DNA of 64,000 nt from Haloterrigena salina JCM 13891 (GCF_000337495.1 NZ_AOIS01000010.1:13270-77269), one strand, 5' to 3'; positions 50,677 to 60,889 are shown, counted from the first letter of the stretch. Notes: generated by a model from the letters alone, not told the origin. Program-made: numbers and translations.

Positions 50677-53600
50677 ATGAGTCAGCAGGGCGAACGCAGT
50701 GACCAACCGGGGACGCCGGATCTTGAAAGCGGCCTCGAGGCATTGCGTCAGAGTCCTGAGTTTCGCGGCCCCGGCGAATCCCTCGATGGCCACGACCACG
50801 CCACCGACCATTTCGCACTCATATATACGAACCGAGACGAGCAGTTCGCGGCCGCCATCCCGTTCATCCGCCAAGGGCTCGAGCAGGGCGAGCGATGCCT
50901 GTACGTCGCGGATGACAACTCGAAAGCAGAAGTACTGGAAGCGATGCGGGCCCGCGGCGTCGACGTGGACGGTGCCCTCGACTCGGGTGCGCTCTCCATC
51001 CACACGGAGGCTGACACGTATCGCAGGACCAGCACGTTCGATCAGGATGCGATACTGGAGTTCTGGGAGGACTCCCTAACGGAGGCAACAGACGAGGACG
51101 GCTACACGGGAATCAGGGCAGCCACCGAGATGACGTGGGCGCTGGATGAGGATACGAGCCCCGATCAACTGGTCGAGTACGAAGCGGCCCTCAACTCTCT
51201 GTTCCAGAACGAGGACTACACCGTCATGTGTCAGTACAATCGCGAGCGGTTCCCACCCGAGGTGCTCGAAGACGTCATCGAGACCCACCCGCACCTCATC
51301 CACGACAACGTAGTCTCTCACAACGTCTACTACACCCCACCCGAGGAGTTCTTCGGCCCCGAGCAGCCAGCCGACAGGGTTGATCGGATGATGGGGACGT
51401 TGCGCGAGCAGACCGAGGCGAAGACGGAACTCCAGCAATCGAAAGAACACTTCGAGCAAGTCTTTGAGAGCAGCCACGACGCTGTCCTCATCGTTGACCC
51501 CGACGCGGACGAAATCCTCGACGCAAATCCGGCCGCATCTAAGACGCTTGGATACGGACGAGACGAGTTGCTGTCGCGCGGCCCCTCCGACTTGTATCAC
51601 GGCGAACTCGACAGATTCAGTACGTTCGTCGACGAGGTGTTCGAAGATGGTTTCGGTTGGACAGACGAACTTACCTGCCGCAGCAGGGATCGGGGCCGGA
51701 TTCCGACTGAGATCTCGGCGTCCCAAATCGAGGTCGATGACCGCCCGGTCATGCTCGCGACGATCCGCGACATCACCGAGCGCAAGGAACACGAGCAAGC
51801 CCAACAGAGATTGTACGAGATCGTGGCCGATTCCGACAGGCCATTCGACGACAAACTCCAAGCGGTACTCGAACTCGGCTGCGAGCGGTTCGACCTCGAA
51901 TACGGCGGGATCGCCCGCGTCGATCCGACGGCCGATCTGTTCGAGGTGGAGACCATACGTGGGGACCACGACCACCTCGTCCCGGGCGAGCAGTATCCGC
52001 TCTCCGAAACCTACTGCCGATCGGTGGCGGACGACGGAGAAACCACGGCCATCACTGACCCTGTAAGCGAGGGGTTCGAGGGGAAATTGTGCTACGAGCG
52101 CTTCGGCGTTCAGGCATACCTCGGAACCCAACTCGAAGTCGATGGTGACGTCGATCGGACGTTCTTCTTCGTCTCGAACGAACCACGGAAGGAGGAGTTC
52201 TCGGGGGCCGAACACACGTTCCTCCACCTGATGGGGCAGTGGGTGGAGTATGAACTCGAACGCAGGCAGGCCGCGGAGGCGCTGCGCGAACAAACCCACA
52301 CCCTCGAAACGATCAACCAGGTGGGCAACTCATTGGCCGCCGAACTCGACCTCGAGAATCTGGTGCAGGAGGTTACAGACGCCGGGACGGAAATAACCGG
52401 CGCGGAGTTTGGTGCTTTCTTCTATAACGTCATCGATGACCAGGGCGAATCCTACACGCTCTATACCCTCTCAGGGGTTCCCGATGAGGAATTCGAAGAC
52501 TTCCCGATGCCGCGCAATACGGAGGTCTTCGGCCCGACCTTTCACGGCGAGGGGGTCGTCCGTTCGGACGACATCACCAAAGATCCGCGCTACGGTAACA
52601 ACGCGCCCTACGATGGGATGCCCGAAGGCCATCTGCCCGTATGCAGTTACCTGGCGGTTCCTGTAATCTCGAACTCCGGTGAAGTACACGGCGGCCTTTT
52701 CTTCGGCCATTCGGAGCGGGGCATCTTCACCGAGAAGGATGAGAACATCATCACCGGGATTGCTGCCCAAGCGGCCGTAGCCATTGATAACGCTCGTCTG
52801 TATGAAACGGCGCGCGAAAGCGAGGAGCGATTCCGAGCGTTGGTCACCGCGAGTTCGGAAGCCGTGTTTCGCATGAGCTCCGATTGGAACGAAATGCGAC
52901 ACCTCGAAGCCCAGGGCTTCCTCTCCGACACAAACGAACCGACCAGCGACTGGCTCGACAAATACATTCACCCGGACGACCAGGGGCGCGTCATGGAGGC
53001 CGTCAACGAAGCCGTCCGGGCCAAGAGCACGTTCGAACTCGAACACCGGGTGGAGCAGGTCGATGGCAGCCTGGGCTGGTCATTCACGCGGGCGGTACCA
53101 ATGCTGAATGAGGACGGTGACATCGACGAATGGATTGGTATGGCGAGCGACATCACCGAGCGCAAGCATCGCCAGCAGGAACTCGAACAAACTAACGCAC
53201 AACTGGAACGCTCGAACGCCGAATTGAAGCGGTTCGCCTACGCCGCCTCCCACGACCTCCAGGAGCCGTTACGGATGGTGTCGAGTTATGTCCAACTGCT
53301 CGAACAACGATACGCCGACGATCTCGATGCCGACGCACGGGAGTACATCGAGTTCGCCGTCGATGGTGCCGACCGGATGCGCGAGATGATCGATGCGTTG
53401 CTGCAGTATTCACGGCTCAACACGAGTGACAACAAGTTCGAACCCGTGGACTGTAATGACGTGCTCGCCCAGGCGACGGATAATCTTCAAATCGCCATCG
53501 AAGAGAGCAGCGCCGAGATTACCTCGGATTCACTGCCCACGGTCATGGGCGACGAGCAGCAACTGGTGCAGCTGTTCCAAAATCTGCTCGATAACGCTAT

Positions 53601-53901
53601 TACGTACGCTGGTGACGAGCCACCGCGTATTCACGTCACCGCTGAGAAGCGAAACGATGAATGGGTGCTGTCGGTCCAGGATAACGGAATCGGGATCGAT
53701 TCGGAAAAGGCTGAGGAGATCTTTGAGGTATTCAACCGCCTCCACACCACTGACGAGTACGCCGGCACTGGTATCGGCCTCGCACTCTGCCAACGGATCG
53801 TTGATATTCACAATGGCCGCATTTGGGTTGAGTCAGAACTCGGTGAGGGGTCGACGTTCTCATTCACAGTTCCCGAGAAGAAAGCGAGCAAATCCGCATA
53901 G
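50677..53901 (+). CDS. Multi-sensor histidine kinase (MEDS-PAS-GAF-GAF-PAS-HisKA-HATPase)
   Basis: 1074 residues from ATG 50677. Domains by eye: MEDS/DcmR sensory (~45-215, HFALIYTNRDEQFAAAIPFI, GERCLYVADDN), PAS (~255-375, ending MLATIRDITERKEHE), GAF (~395-540), second GAF (~555-715), PAS/PAC (~725-850, ending GMASDITERKHRQ), HisKA with phospho-acceptor His in RFAYAASHDLQEPLRMV, and HATPase with NLLDNAITYA, DNGIGI and GTGIGLALCQR. No transmembrane segment, so a soluble sensor. No response regulator gene next to it. TATA at 50643-50651. Confidence 0.93.
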   Translation: MSQQGERSDQPGTPDLESGLEALRQSPEFRGPGESLDGHDHATDHFALIYTNRDEQFAAAIPFIRQGLEQGERCLYVADDNSKAEVLEAMRARGVDVDGALDSGALSIHTEADTYRRTSTFDQDAILEFWEDSLTEATDEDGYTGIRAATEMTWALDEDTSPDQLVEYEAALNSLFQNEDYTVMCQYNRERFPPEVLEDVIETHPHLIHDNVVSHNVYYTPPEEFFGPEQPADRVDRMMGTLREQTEAKTELQQSKEHFEQVFESSHDAVLIVDPDADEILDANPAASKTLGYGRDELLSRGPSDLYHGELDRFSTFVDEVFEDGFGWTDELTCRSRDRGRIPTEISASQIEVDDRPVMLATIRDITERKEHEQAQQRLYEIVADSDRPFDDKLQAVLELGCERFDLEYGGIARVDPTADLFEVETIRGDHDHLVPGEQYPLSETYCRSVADDGETTAITDPVSEGFEGKLCYERFGVQAYLGTQLEVDGDVDRTFFFVSNEPRKEEFSGAEHTFLHLMGQWVEYELERRQAAEALREQTHTLETINQVGNSLAAELDLENLVQEVTDAGTEITGAEFGAFFYNVIDDQGESYTLYTLSGVPDEEFEDFPMPRNTEVFGPTFHGEGVVRSDDITKDPRYGNNAPYDGMPEGHLPVCSYLAVPVISNSGEVHGGLFFGHSERGIFTEKDENIITGIAAQAAVAIDNARLYETARESEERFRALVTASSEAVFRMSSDWNEMRHLEAQGFLSDTNEPTSDWLDKYIHPDDQGRVMEAVNEAVRAKSTFELEHRVEQVDGSLGWSFTRAVPMLNEDGDIDEWIGMASDITERKHRQQELEQTNAQLERSNAELKRFAYAASHDLQEPLRMVSSYVQLLEQRYADDLDADAREYIEFAVDGADRMREMIDALLQYSRLNTSDNKFEPVDCNDVLAQATDNLQIAIEESSAEITSDSLPTVMGDEQQLVQLFQNLLDNAITYAGDEPPRIHVTAEKRNDEWVLSVQDNGIGIDSEKAEEIFEVFNRLHTTDEYAGTGIGLALCQRIVDIHNGRIWVESELGEGSTFSFTVPEKKASKSA

Positions 53902-53955
53902 GGAGTGGTTCGTAGATGAGTGACCAGAAATAATAGTGGAATCAATCGCCAGTCG

Positions 53956-54789
53956 TTAGGTCTCTTCACGGATGAATGCAAGTATCTCTTCGATGAAGCG
54001 GTCCGGTCCGGTGAGCATCGCTTCGTGTGCGTGGCCATCGAAGGTAACGATCCGGCTGTTCGGGAGCGCGTCGTTGACTGGGGCCGTCGCATCTTTCAAG
54101 AATTGAGGGCTCTCGCTGCCGGACAACAGTAACGTCGGTGTCGTCATATCGGCGAACCGGGCTGAATCGAACTCGTACTCGCCGACCGCAGATAAGCTGC
54201 GGGGCCAGACGTGTGCCGCATCCACGAGGTCTCGCCAGTCCGGGGCTGAGCGTTGCGCGTCGATTTCTTCCGGCGTGGATTGGGCGATTTCTCGGAGGAA
54301 CAGGACAAGCACCTGCTCGTTTTCACCGTCGTCGAGCAGCCGTTTCATTTCCGCGAGCACCTCGTCGGAGTAGAGGTCTTGATCGTCGAACGCAATGGGT
54401 GGCTCGTACAGGATGAGTTTGTGTAGGGTATCGGTTCGTAGGGCCGCCTCGAGCGATAAGAGTGCTCCCGATGAGTGCCCGAGGAGGGTTACAGGCTCGT
54501 CGATCGTCTCGACGACCGCAGCCACGTCCTCGAACTCCCGTTCCAAGTTGTACTCGTCGGCATCGCCACTCTCACCGACACCACGGCAATCGATCGCGTA
54601 GACCGTGAAATGGTCCGCGAAGGTGGTGCGAACATCGGATAACTCCCAGAACCTGTGGTCACAGACGCCTCCGTGGACGAGCACGAGCGGTGGCCCGCTT
54701 CCCGTCCGTTCGAAGGCGATCTCGGTCCCGTCTGCAGACGGGACTGTTTCCATGTCTCCACTCGTGTCTGGTGGTGTTGCTTCTGCCAT
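53956..54789 (-). CDS. Alpha/beta hydrolase
   Basis: 277 residues. HGGVCDHRFW oxyanion region, IDCRGVGESGDADEYN, nucleophile elbow LLGHSSGALLSLEAAL (Ser), a late DGHAHEAMLTG with the His; the acidic residue is probably in LLSGSESPQF. The N-terminal 18 residues are unstructured. Similar to haloperoxidase/lactonase-type hydrolases; substrate unknown. Convergent with the histidine kinase gene, 54 bp between stops. Confidence 0.85.
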   Translation of the reverse strand: MAEATPPDTSGDMETVPSADGTEIAFERTGSGPPLVLVHGGVCDHRFWELSDVRTTFADHFTVYAIDCRGVGESGDADEYNLEREFEDVAAVVETIDEPVTLLGHSSGALLSLEAALRTDTLHKLILYEPPIAFDDQDLYSDEVLAEMKRLLDDGENEQVLVLFLREIAQSTPEEIDAQRSAPDWRDLVDAAHVWPRSLSAVGEYEFDSARFADMTTPTLLLSGSESPQFLKDATAPVNDALPNSRIVTFDGHAHEAMLTGPDRFIEEILAFIREET

Positions 54790-55062
54790 GGGTGGTTCAC
54801 CCCCGTCCTCTATGCGACGAAATCACATAGAGTCATCTCGTGAAAAATATCCACGGCCTGAACGGGAAGCACGACCCGCCTCGAGTCGAGCAGCTGGAGA
54901 ACCCTATGCGCCCTAAATACAGGAATTAGCCATAGAACGGTAGTCACGTTATCTACCTCGCATATATGCATCAAATCACGTCTCTGGGTGTAGGAATTTC
55001 AGAGCGGTCGCGGTGATGTGACGGAGATGTTCGTCAAGTGTTTTCGTCACATCGAATGCGTA

Positions 55063-55974
55063 TCACCGACGTAGATCAGGCTTCGCGTTGAGTGGGGTGG
55101 AGTCGGCTCTCACTGACGCGTAGACGCGCTCGGCCCACTCACACGCGATCGGGGCGTCCGTATCGACGAACACCTGCATCAGGCCCGTCTGATCGTCGTA
55201 GCCGCCGATTCCGACGCGGTCGTCGAAGAGCGCGAGACCGTAGGGGAGTTCGTCGCGTGTCCGGAGGGTTAAGTGCCCGCGATCGATCGCTTCCCGGGCA
55301 CGTTCGGGGTACGTCTCGAAGAATTTCTCGACGATGTGTGGCAGGTAGATGATCTCGGTATCGGTTTCCTCGAACACCTGCTGGTGGAACTCGCCGAGGA
55401 CCAGCGGCGCCATGTGAGTCGTGTTAAATCCCCGGAACGAGTCGGATTCACTGACGAGTTCGATGAACCGCTCGACCGGTTTGTAGGGATCGTCCGGTTG
55501 GGCGACGGTGATCGTCGCGTCCACGAACGGTTCGAGGATGAAGTCTCGATGATCCTCACAGACCGCATCCAGCAGCGGCGTCATTCTGTGTGCGGTCCGC
55601 ACGTTCGCCTCGAACCGGAGGACCTCCTCGGCGATGACCGCGCCGCGCCAGGTCAACTGGAATCGACCATCGACCTTCTCGACGAAGTCCTGTTCGTCGA
55701 GCCACTGCGTGTAGCGGTGGCTCGTCGCCCGCGAAACCTCGAGGCGCGCTTCGATCTCTCGGCGATCGAGCGGTTCTTCCAGCAGGACTTCGAGGACCGG
55801 GCCGTGTCTGACGATGTCGCCGAGCAGGTCCGTATCGACGCGGTCGCCAGCGTCGTCCAGACGCTGGCCCAGATAGCGACGGTTCCGTTCGTTTTCCAGG
55901 ATCGCCTCGAGGATCGGCGACCCCGGTGGCGGACGGCCATCCTCCTCCGGTCGTTCGTCTCGATCAGGACCCAT
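55063..55974 (-). CDS. FilR1/DUF1724-type winged-helix regulator (paralogue A)
   Basis: 303 residues from ATG 55974 (an in-frame GTG lies 3 codons upstream). N-terminal ArsR-like winged helix: VLEVLLEEPLDRREIEARLE, SRATSHRYTQWLDEQDFVEK. The C-terminal ~180 residues match the FilR1/DUF1724 ligand domain of haloarchaeal and methanogen regulators (FRGFNTTHMAPLVLGEF, RDELPYGLALFDDRVGIGGYDD). It is over half identical by eye to the regulator at 60890-61786. It faces the FAD oxidase gene on the other strand, so control of that operon is plausible. Confidence 0.83.
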   Translation of the reverse strand: MGPDRDERPEEDGRPPPGSPILEAILENERNRRYLGQRLDDAGDRVDTDLLGDIVRHGPVLEVLLEEPLDRREIEARLEVSRATSHRYTQWLDEQDFVEKVDGRFQLTWRGAVIAEEVLRFEANVRTAHRMTPLLDAVCEDHRDFILEPFVDATITVAQPDDPYKPVERFIELVSESDSFRGFNTTHMAPLVLGEFHQQVFEETDTEIIYLPHIVEKFFETYPERAREAIDRGHLTLRTRDELPYGLALFDDRVGIGGYDDQTGLMQVFVDTDAPIACEWAERVYASVRADSTPLNAKPDLRR

Positions 55975-56123
55975 GTTATCCACTCACTAGACAAAGGCTA
56001 TCACTGGTAGTAACTCTATCCCGTGCACGCTCCGGAACTCGTCTCACCGTCTGAAACGGTGCGCTCGAGGCCGAATCCTGTTCGATAGGTGAGGCCAACA
56101 CCCGCGCTGTCGTCCACTTCTGT

Positions 56124-57557
56124 ATGGCACAACAAACTATTCCCACTGAACAGATCGAACGGTTCGAGGCGGAATTCCACGGCGATCTGATTCGCGTCGA
56201 TGATGCTGACTACGACGACGCGCGCTCGGTGTGGAACGGGATGATCGACAAGCGTCCGTCCCTGATCGCTCGCTGTCGAGGCGTCGGTGACGTCATCAGC
56301 GCGGTGACCTTCGCCCGCGACCACGACCTGTTGGTGGCGGTCCGTGGCGGCGGGCACAACGTCGCCGGGACCGCCGTTTGCGACGACGGGCTCGTTATCG
56401 ATCTCTCCGAGATGAGGGGCGTGTGGGTAGACCCCGATACGCGGACGGCACGGGTCCAGGCCGGTGCCACGTGGGCGGACGTGGACCACGAAACCCAGGC
56501 CTTCGGGCTGGCGACGCCCGGTGGGGCCGTCTCGGAGACGGGCGTCGCGGGGCTGACGCTCGGTGGCGGCATCGGTCATCTCCGCTGCAAGCACGGCTTG
56601 ACCTGTGACAACCTCGTATCCGCGAATCTGGTCACGGCGGACGGCGAGTACCTGACCGCCAGCGAGGACGAGAACCCGGACCTCTTCTGGGGACTCCGCG
56701 GCGGCGGCGGCAACTTCGGGGTGGTCACCGGCTTCGAGTTCGACCTCCACCCTGTCGGCCCAGACGTGGCGATCTGTCTCGTGTTCTATTCGGGTGACCG
56801 GACGGTCGAGGTACTGAAAGCCTACCGCGACTACGTCGCGGATGCGCCCCCGGAAGTCAGCTTGCTCACCTTGTCTGGTGTGATGCCCGACGAGGACCTC
56901 TTCCCGGCGGACGCGGTGTACGAATCCAAAATAGCAATCGCGGGCTGTTACGCGGGCTCTGTCGCGGACGGCGAACGCGCGCTGGCACCCTTGCGAGAGA
57001 TCGACGAGCCGATCGCCGACTTCAGCGGGCCGATGCCGTACGTCGAGCTTCAGCAACTCTTCGATGAGGACTACCCCGACGGGATGCGCTACTACTGGAA
57101 GTCGCTGTACCTCGACGGGCTGCCGGAGTCCGCCGTCGATCGAATCGCCTACTGGTCCGACGTGGCACCGTCACCGCTCTCGACGGTCGACGTCTGGCAG
57201 TTAGGAGGCGCGATCACCCAAGTTGGCGTCGAGGACAGCGCGTTCGCGGGGCGACACGCTCCCTTCCTGCTGGGCGTCGAAGCGAACTGGGAGCGTCCGG
57301 CGGACGACGACGCGAACGTCGAGTGGGTGCGCGACTGTCTCGAGGACATGCGCCAGTTCTCGGACGGGTCGGTGTACCTGAACTTCCCGGGGTTCCTCGA
57401 AGAGGGCGACGAGATGATGCGGACCACGTTCGGGCCGACGTACGAGCGGCTGGTCGCGCTAAAGGACGAGTACGATCCGACGAACCTGTTCAGCCTCAAC
57501 CAGAACGTCGCGCCGTCCGAAAGCGCTCGAGCCGACGGTGGAGGGTGCCATGAGTGA
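56124..57557 (+). CDS. Bicovalent FAD-linked oxidoreductase (BBE family)
   Basis: 477 residues. PCMH-type FAD domain: RGGGHNVAG with His78, and GLTCDNLVSAN with Cys161, the two positions that link FAD covalently (8-alpha-histidyl, 6-S-cysteinyl). C-terminal BBE motif YDPTNLFSLNQNV. It oxidises alcohols, sugars or alkaloid-like compounds using O2; the substrate is unknown. No signal peptide, so it appears cytoplasmic. It overlaps the small membrane protein gene by 8 bp, and the TauE gene follows: one operon. Confidence 0.9.
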   Translation: MAQQTIPTEQIERFEAEFHGDLIRVDDADYDDARSVWNGMIDKRPSLIARCRGVGDVISAVTFARDHDLLVAVRGGGHNVAGTAVCDDGLVIDLSEMRGVWVDPDTRTARVQAGATWADVDHETQAFGLATPGGAVSETGVAGLTLGGGIGHLRCKHGLTCDNLVSANLVTADGEYLTASEDENPDLFWGLRGGGGNFGVVTGFEFDLHPVGPDVAICLVFYSGDRTVEVLKAYRDYVADAPPEVSLLTLSGVMPDEDLFPADAVYESKIAIAGCYAGSVADGERALAPLREIDEPIADFSGPMPYVELQQLFDEDYPDGMRYYWKSLYLDGLPESAVDRIAYWSDVAPSPLSTVDVWQLGGAITQVGVEDSAFAGRHAPFLLGVEANWERPADDDANVEWVRDCLEDMRQFSDGSVYLNFPGFLEEGDEMMRTTFGPTYERLVALKDEYDPTNLFSLNQNVAPSESARADGGGCHE

Positions 57558-57795
57558 CCGGGACGCCGAATTCCCGGCCTTCGCGCGGCGGTCAGTGACA
57601 GACCGGATCGTACTGGTGAGCATACTGGTGGGAGTGCTGAGCGTTCTGCTCGTCGCTCCAGCAGTCGGTGAGTCCGGCGAGGCCGCTGCCACGGTCGGGT
57701 ACATTCTGGCAGAAGCGCTCGTGCTCTACGTCGGATACGGGGTACTGATGCGCGTTGCTAGTCCGACCGCCCGCGAAATACTCGAGAGTGCCTGA
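57550..57795 (+). CDS. Small two-helix membrane protein
   Basis: 81 residues from ATG 57550 with two hydrophobic segments (IVLVSILVGVLSVLLVAPAV and VGYILAEALVLYVGYGVLM). It overlaps the FAD oxidase by 8 bp and ends 2 bp before the TauE start, so it is probably co-translated. It could help the exporter or the oxidase at the membrane. Unknown family (a similar small membrane protein sits by TauE genes in some haloarchaea). Confidence 0.7.
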   Translation: MSDRDAEFPAFARRSVTDRIVLVSILVGVLSVLLVAPAVGESGEAAATVGYILAEALVLYVGYGVLMRVASPTAREILESA

Positions 57796-57797
57796 CC

Positions 57798-58787
57798 GTG
57801 GTGCTCCTCGGCCTCGATCTCGTGCTGATCGGTTTCTTCGTCGGGTTCGGCCTGCTCATCGGCGTTCTCTTCGGGTTCTTCGGGATGGGCGGGTCGTTCC
57901 TCGTGACGCCGGCGCTGTTGGTGGTCGGGTATCCGGCACCGGTGGCCGTCGGGAGCGGGCTCGCGTTCGTCTTCGGCACCAGCGTCATCGGTGCGCTCAG
58001 ACACCGCGATCACGGCCAGGTCAGCTACACGCTGGCGACGGTGATGAGTCTCGGACTGCTGTTCGGTATCGAGATCGGCACTCGGATCGTGTTCCTACTC
58101 GCGGGTCTCGGCAGCGCTGACGTCGTCATCAGCGCGGTGTACGTCGGACTTCTCGGTGCGGTCGGGCTCTTCGTCCTTCGAGACGCTCGCACTGCCGATT
58201 CGGATGTGGAAACGGGCCGCGTCGCTACCGGTGTTCTGGCCATCGACCTCCCACCGATGATGTCGCTGTCGGGCGGTGGGACCGTTTCGGTGTGGGTTAT
58301 CTTCGTCGTCGGGTCGGGCATCGGCGTTCTCTCCGGCTGTCTCGGCGTCGGTGGGGGGTTCCTCCTGCTCCCCGTCATGGTCTACGGATTCGGCGTTCCC
58401 ACTGCGGTCGCTGCTGGGACCAGCATCCTTCAGATTCTGGTTTCGGGCGCGTTCGGGACGTTCGTCTACGCCCAGTCGAACGCGGTCGAGGTCCCCGTCG
58501 TCGCCGCGTTGCTCGTCGGGAGCGCGTTCGGTGCCCGCATCGGTGTAAGTGCCACGCGTCTCGTAAACGAAGCGGATATGAAAGGATACTTCGCCGGGAT
58601 GCTGCTCGCCGGGGGCGTCGCCACCGCGTGTAAGCTGGTGAGCGACGTATACGGGGTCGAGCCGCTCGAGACGGGGAGTGTCGTCCTCATCTTCGGCACT
58701 GCAGTGCTGGTCAGTGGTGCGATCGTCCGGACGTCGATCGCTGCGCTCAGGACGAATCAGCAGTCCGGGTCGCCACGGACCCACTAG
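57798..58787 (+). CDS. TauE/SafE family sulfite/organosulfonate exporter
   Basis: 329 residues from GTG 57798. About eight to nine membrane segments in two halves, each with the family's glycine-rich motif: LFGFFGMGGSFLVTPALL and SGCLGVGGGFLLLPVMV. PVAVGSGLAFVFGTSVIGAL and TAVAAGTSILQILVSGAFG are the paired following blocks. An insertion of about 35 residues (~125-160, acidic) divides the halves. TauE/SafE proteins move small sulfur or carboxylate anions. Third gene of the oxidase operon; start GTG is 2 bp after the previous stop. Confidence 0.88.
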   Translation: MVLLGLDLVLIGFFVGFGLLIGVLFGFFGMGGSFLVTPALLVVGYPAPVAVGSGLAFVFGTSVIGALRHRDHGQVSYTLATVMSLGLLFGIEIGTRIVFLLAGLGSADVVISAVYVGLLGAVGLFVLRDARTADSDVETGRVATGVLAIDLPPMMSLSGGGTVSVWVIFVVGSGIGVLSGCLGVGGGFLLLPVMVYGFGVPTAVAAGTSILQILVSGAFGTFVYAQSNAVEVPVVAALLVGSAFGARIGVSATRLVNEADMKGYFAGMLLAGGVATACKLVSDVYGVEPLETGSVVLIFGTAVLVSGAIVRTSIAALRTNQQSGSPRTH

Positions 58788-59091
58788 CTACTCGCGTGGC
58801 TTCGACTGGGACGATCAGGGAGTCCGAGCGGTGGGCCGGCCGCTGGCCCGCTGTGATTTCTGGGGGCATCGCTGGGTGCGTTCAGCCGAACTGTCACAAC
58901 TACGCCCTTCACGGTAACAGATAACACGGCTCGCGTCGTACTCGGCGAATAGCGTCTGCTCCGACGACCCTGGACCGAAGAGGAATCCGTCGTGCTGGGC
59001 GCAACGACCAGAGGGGGTACGATGGCAACACCAGTAGCGATCGAGACGGGAGCGGTACAGCGCGATTACAGCGTCGAATACGGGGGACGAG
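58788..59091. other. Intergenic, no confident gene
   Basis: Between the TauE gene and the ABM gene. A 25-codon frame (59021-59098) overlapping the ABM start is visible but has no support besides position. No repeat or strong TATA seen. Confidence 0.45.
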
Positions 59092-59481
59092 ATGGCTGAC
59101 TTCATCGTGTACATCGACCGATCTACCGTCCGCGACGGGAAGTTGGACGTACTCGAACGGGCGATGACGGAGCTAGTGGACTTCGTCGAGGCCAACGAGC
59201 CGCAGATACTGGCCTACGACGTCTACTTCGATACCGACGAGGATCGAATGACTGTGATGCACATGCACGCTGATCAGGCGTCGTTGGAATTCCACATGGA
59301 GGTCGCGGGCCCGAAGTTCCCGCCGATCGGCGAGTTCATCGACCTCGAGTCCATCGACGTGTACGGCCACCTGAGCGAGGATCTCGTCCGGCGGCTGAGG
59401 GACAAAGCGACGGAGTTGGGAAGCGGACGTGTCTCAGTTCACGATCATCACCGAGGCATCGGCCGCGTTCCGGACAGTTGA
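59092..59481 (+). CDS. ABM-fold monooxygenase-like protein
   Basis: 129 residues, MADFIVYIDRSTVRDGKLD at the start. Dimeric alpha+beta barrel pattern as in antibiotic biosynthesis monooxygenases: FIVYID, LVDFVEANEPQILAYDVYFD, MTVMHMHADQASLEFHMEV. Such proteins oxidise quinols or degrade reactive aldehydes without a cofactor. C-terminal ~20 residues His/Arg-rich. It may act with the FAD oxidase and the methyltransferase nearby in one small-molecule pathway, as inference from neighbours. Confidence 0.75.
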   Translation: MADFIVYIDRSTVRDGKLDVLERAMTELVDFVEANEPQILAYDVYFDTDEDRMTVMHMHADQASLEFHMEVAGPKFPPIGEFIDLESIDVYGHLSEDLVRRLRDKATELGSGRVSVHDHHRGIGRVPDS

Positions 59482-59586
59482 GTCGAAGGGGAGTAGACGG
59501 TCGGTGAGAGACGGCCGAACGGGCGGGGGAGTGATCGGTGCGACCCTCACAGGCCGTTCAGCGCGAACCCCCTATTGTCACCGCTA

Positions 59587-59646
59587 TTTTGAGACAGTCG
59601 AATTCGGACACATCACGCCCCAACGGTCGATTCGTCCGACGGGACG
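59587..59646. repeat. Structured intergenic repeat, copy 2
   Basis: TTTTGAGACAGTCGAATTCG opening, CACGCCCCAACGGTCGATT middle, and end stem CGTCC-GACG-GGACG. Lies between two converging genes. Confidence 0.65.
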
Positions 59647-59655
59647 GAGTCGTCA

Positions 59656-60738
59656 TCACGGCCTGGCCTCGAGCACGAGGTTGAACGGCGTCTCAGCCGC
59701 TCGACGGACCCGCGTGAACCCACCCTCGGTGATTACCTCGCGGAGACGCGCTTCGCCGGCCTGGGCTCCCAGTACGGGGTCGCCGCCCTGGGCGAGCGAG
59801 TTCGGGACGCAGGCCAGCGTCGAGGCGCAGTAGAACGCCCTACCAATCGGGTTCAGGTTGTCCTCGACTCGATCGTTGGCGAACGGCTCGACCAACATCC
59901 ACGCTCCGTCGTCGGCGAGCGTCTCCCGAACGTGTGACGCCACGCCGACCGGATCGCCCATGTCGTGATACGCGTCGAACATCATCACGAGGTCGTAGTC
60001 GGTCCCATCGAACTCCGTCGCGGTCGCCACCTCGAAGTCGATACGGTCCGCGACGCCGGCGTCTTCGGCTCGCTCGCGGGCCACTTCGATCGAGCGGTCG
60101 TGGTAATCGACGGCGACGAACGCCGAATCGGGGTAGGCCTCGGCCATGATAATCGTCGACGCACCGTGACCGCAGCCCACGTCGGCGACGCGCGCTCCGT
60201 CCCTGAGCCTCGCGCTCATTCCATCGAGCGCGGGAATCCACTCGTCGACGAGATTCGTCTCGTAGCCGGGGCGGTAGAAGCGTTCGGTGCCGTGACACAC
60301 GTCCGCGTCGTGCTCGTGCCAGCCAACGCCCGCGCCGGTTCGGAAGTCGGCTTCGAGCTCCGAGAGGCTCCGCTGGTACCCCATCAGCCCCTGGAACCCG
60401 CCGGCGAGGAACGCGGGGCTGTCCTCGTCGGCCAGCAGCGCCGCCTGTTCGGGTGTGAGGCCGTAGCGCCCCGTCTCGGAATCGTAGGTGACGTAGCCGC
60501 CGGCCGCTCCCGCGGCGAGCCACTCGGCGACGTACGGCTCCACGGTGTCGGTCCGTTCGGCCAGTTCGGCGGGCGTGAACGGTCCGCCGTCGGCCAACGC
60601 CTCGTAGAGGCCGAGCCTGTCGCCGATGACGATCAGCGGCGCGTAGTAGGCAGCCCCTAGTTCGTTGACGGCCATTCCGAGGAGTTCGTTCAACTGTGCT
60701 TCGTCGACCGGTTCGTCGGCGGTAGTCGGTAGTGCCAT
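59656..60738 (-). CDS. Class I SAM-dependent methyltransferase with N-terminal wHTH-like domain
   Basis: 360 residues from ATG 60738. An N-terminal winged-helix-like dimerisation part (LIVIGDRLGLYEALADGG, FTPAELAERTDTVEPYVAEW) as in small-molecule O-methyltransferases. Then SAM motif VADVGCGHGASTIIMAEAYP, VAVDYHDRSIEVARERAED and MMFDAYHDMGDPVGVA. It resembles bacterial plant-type/quinone-like methyltransferases that act on small molecules. Divergent from the second FilR1-type regulator (152 bp between starts), which probably controls it. Confidence 0.87.
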   Translation of the reverse strand: MALPTTADEPVDEAQLNELLGMAVNELGAAYYAPLIVIGDRLGLYEALADGGPFTPAELAERTDTVEPYVAEWLAAGAAGGYVTYDSETGRYGLTPEQAALLADEDSPAFLAGGFQGLMGYQRSLSELEADFRTGAGVGWHEHDADVCHGTERFYRPGYETNLVDEWIPALDGMSARLRDGARVADVGCGHGASTIIMAEAYPDSAFVAVDYHDRSIEVARERAEDAGVADRIDFEVATATEFDGTDYDLVMMFDAYHDMGDPVGVASHVRETLADDGAWMLVEPFANDRVEDNLNPIGRAFYCASTLACVPNSLAQGGDPVLGAQAGEARLREVITEGGFTRVRRAAETPFNLVLEARP

Positions 60739-60889
60739 ACCCGGACGATGGACGGCGAACCTGTTGGCCTCATTCACGGAGGTTCCGTTCCACGGAGTGA
60801 ATCGCGTTTCAGCACGTGAGAGGGGTTCTCGCGTCGTGTGCGGGATAGAACTACTACTCGTGCCATCCTATCTCTAGCTAGTGACTAAC

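Noticed and set aside
59021-59098. 25-codon frame (MATPVAIETGAVQRDYS...) overlapping the ABM start
   Set aside because: No independent support such as a ribosome binding site or recognisable domain; likely chance.
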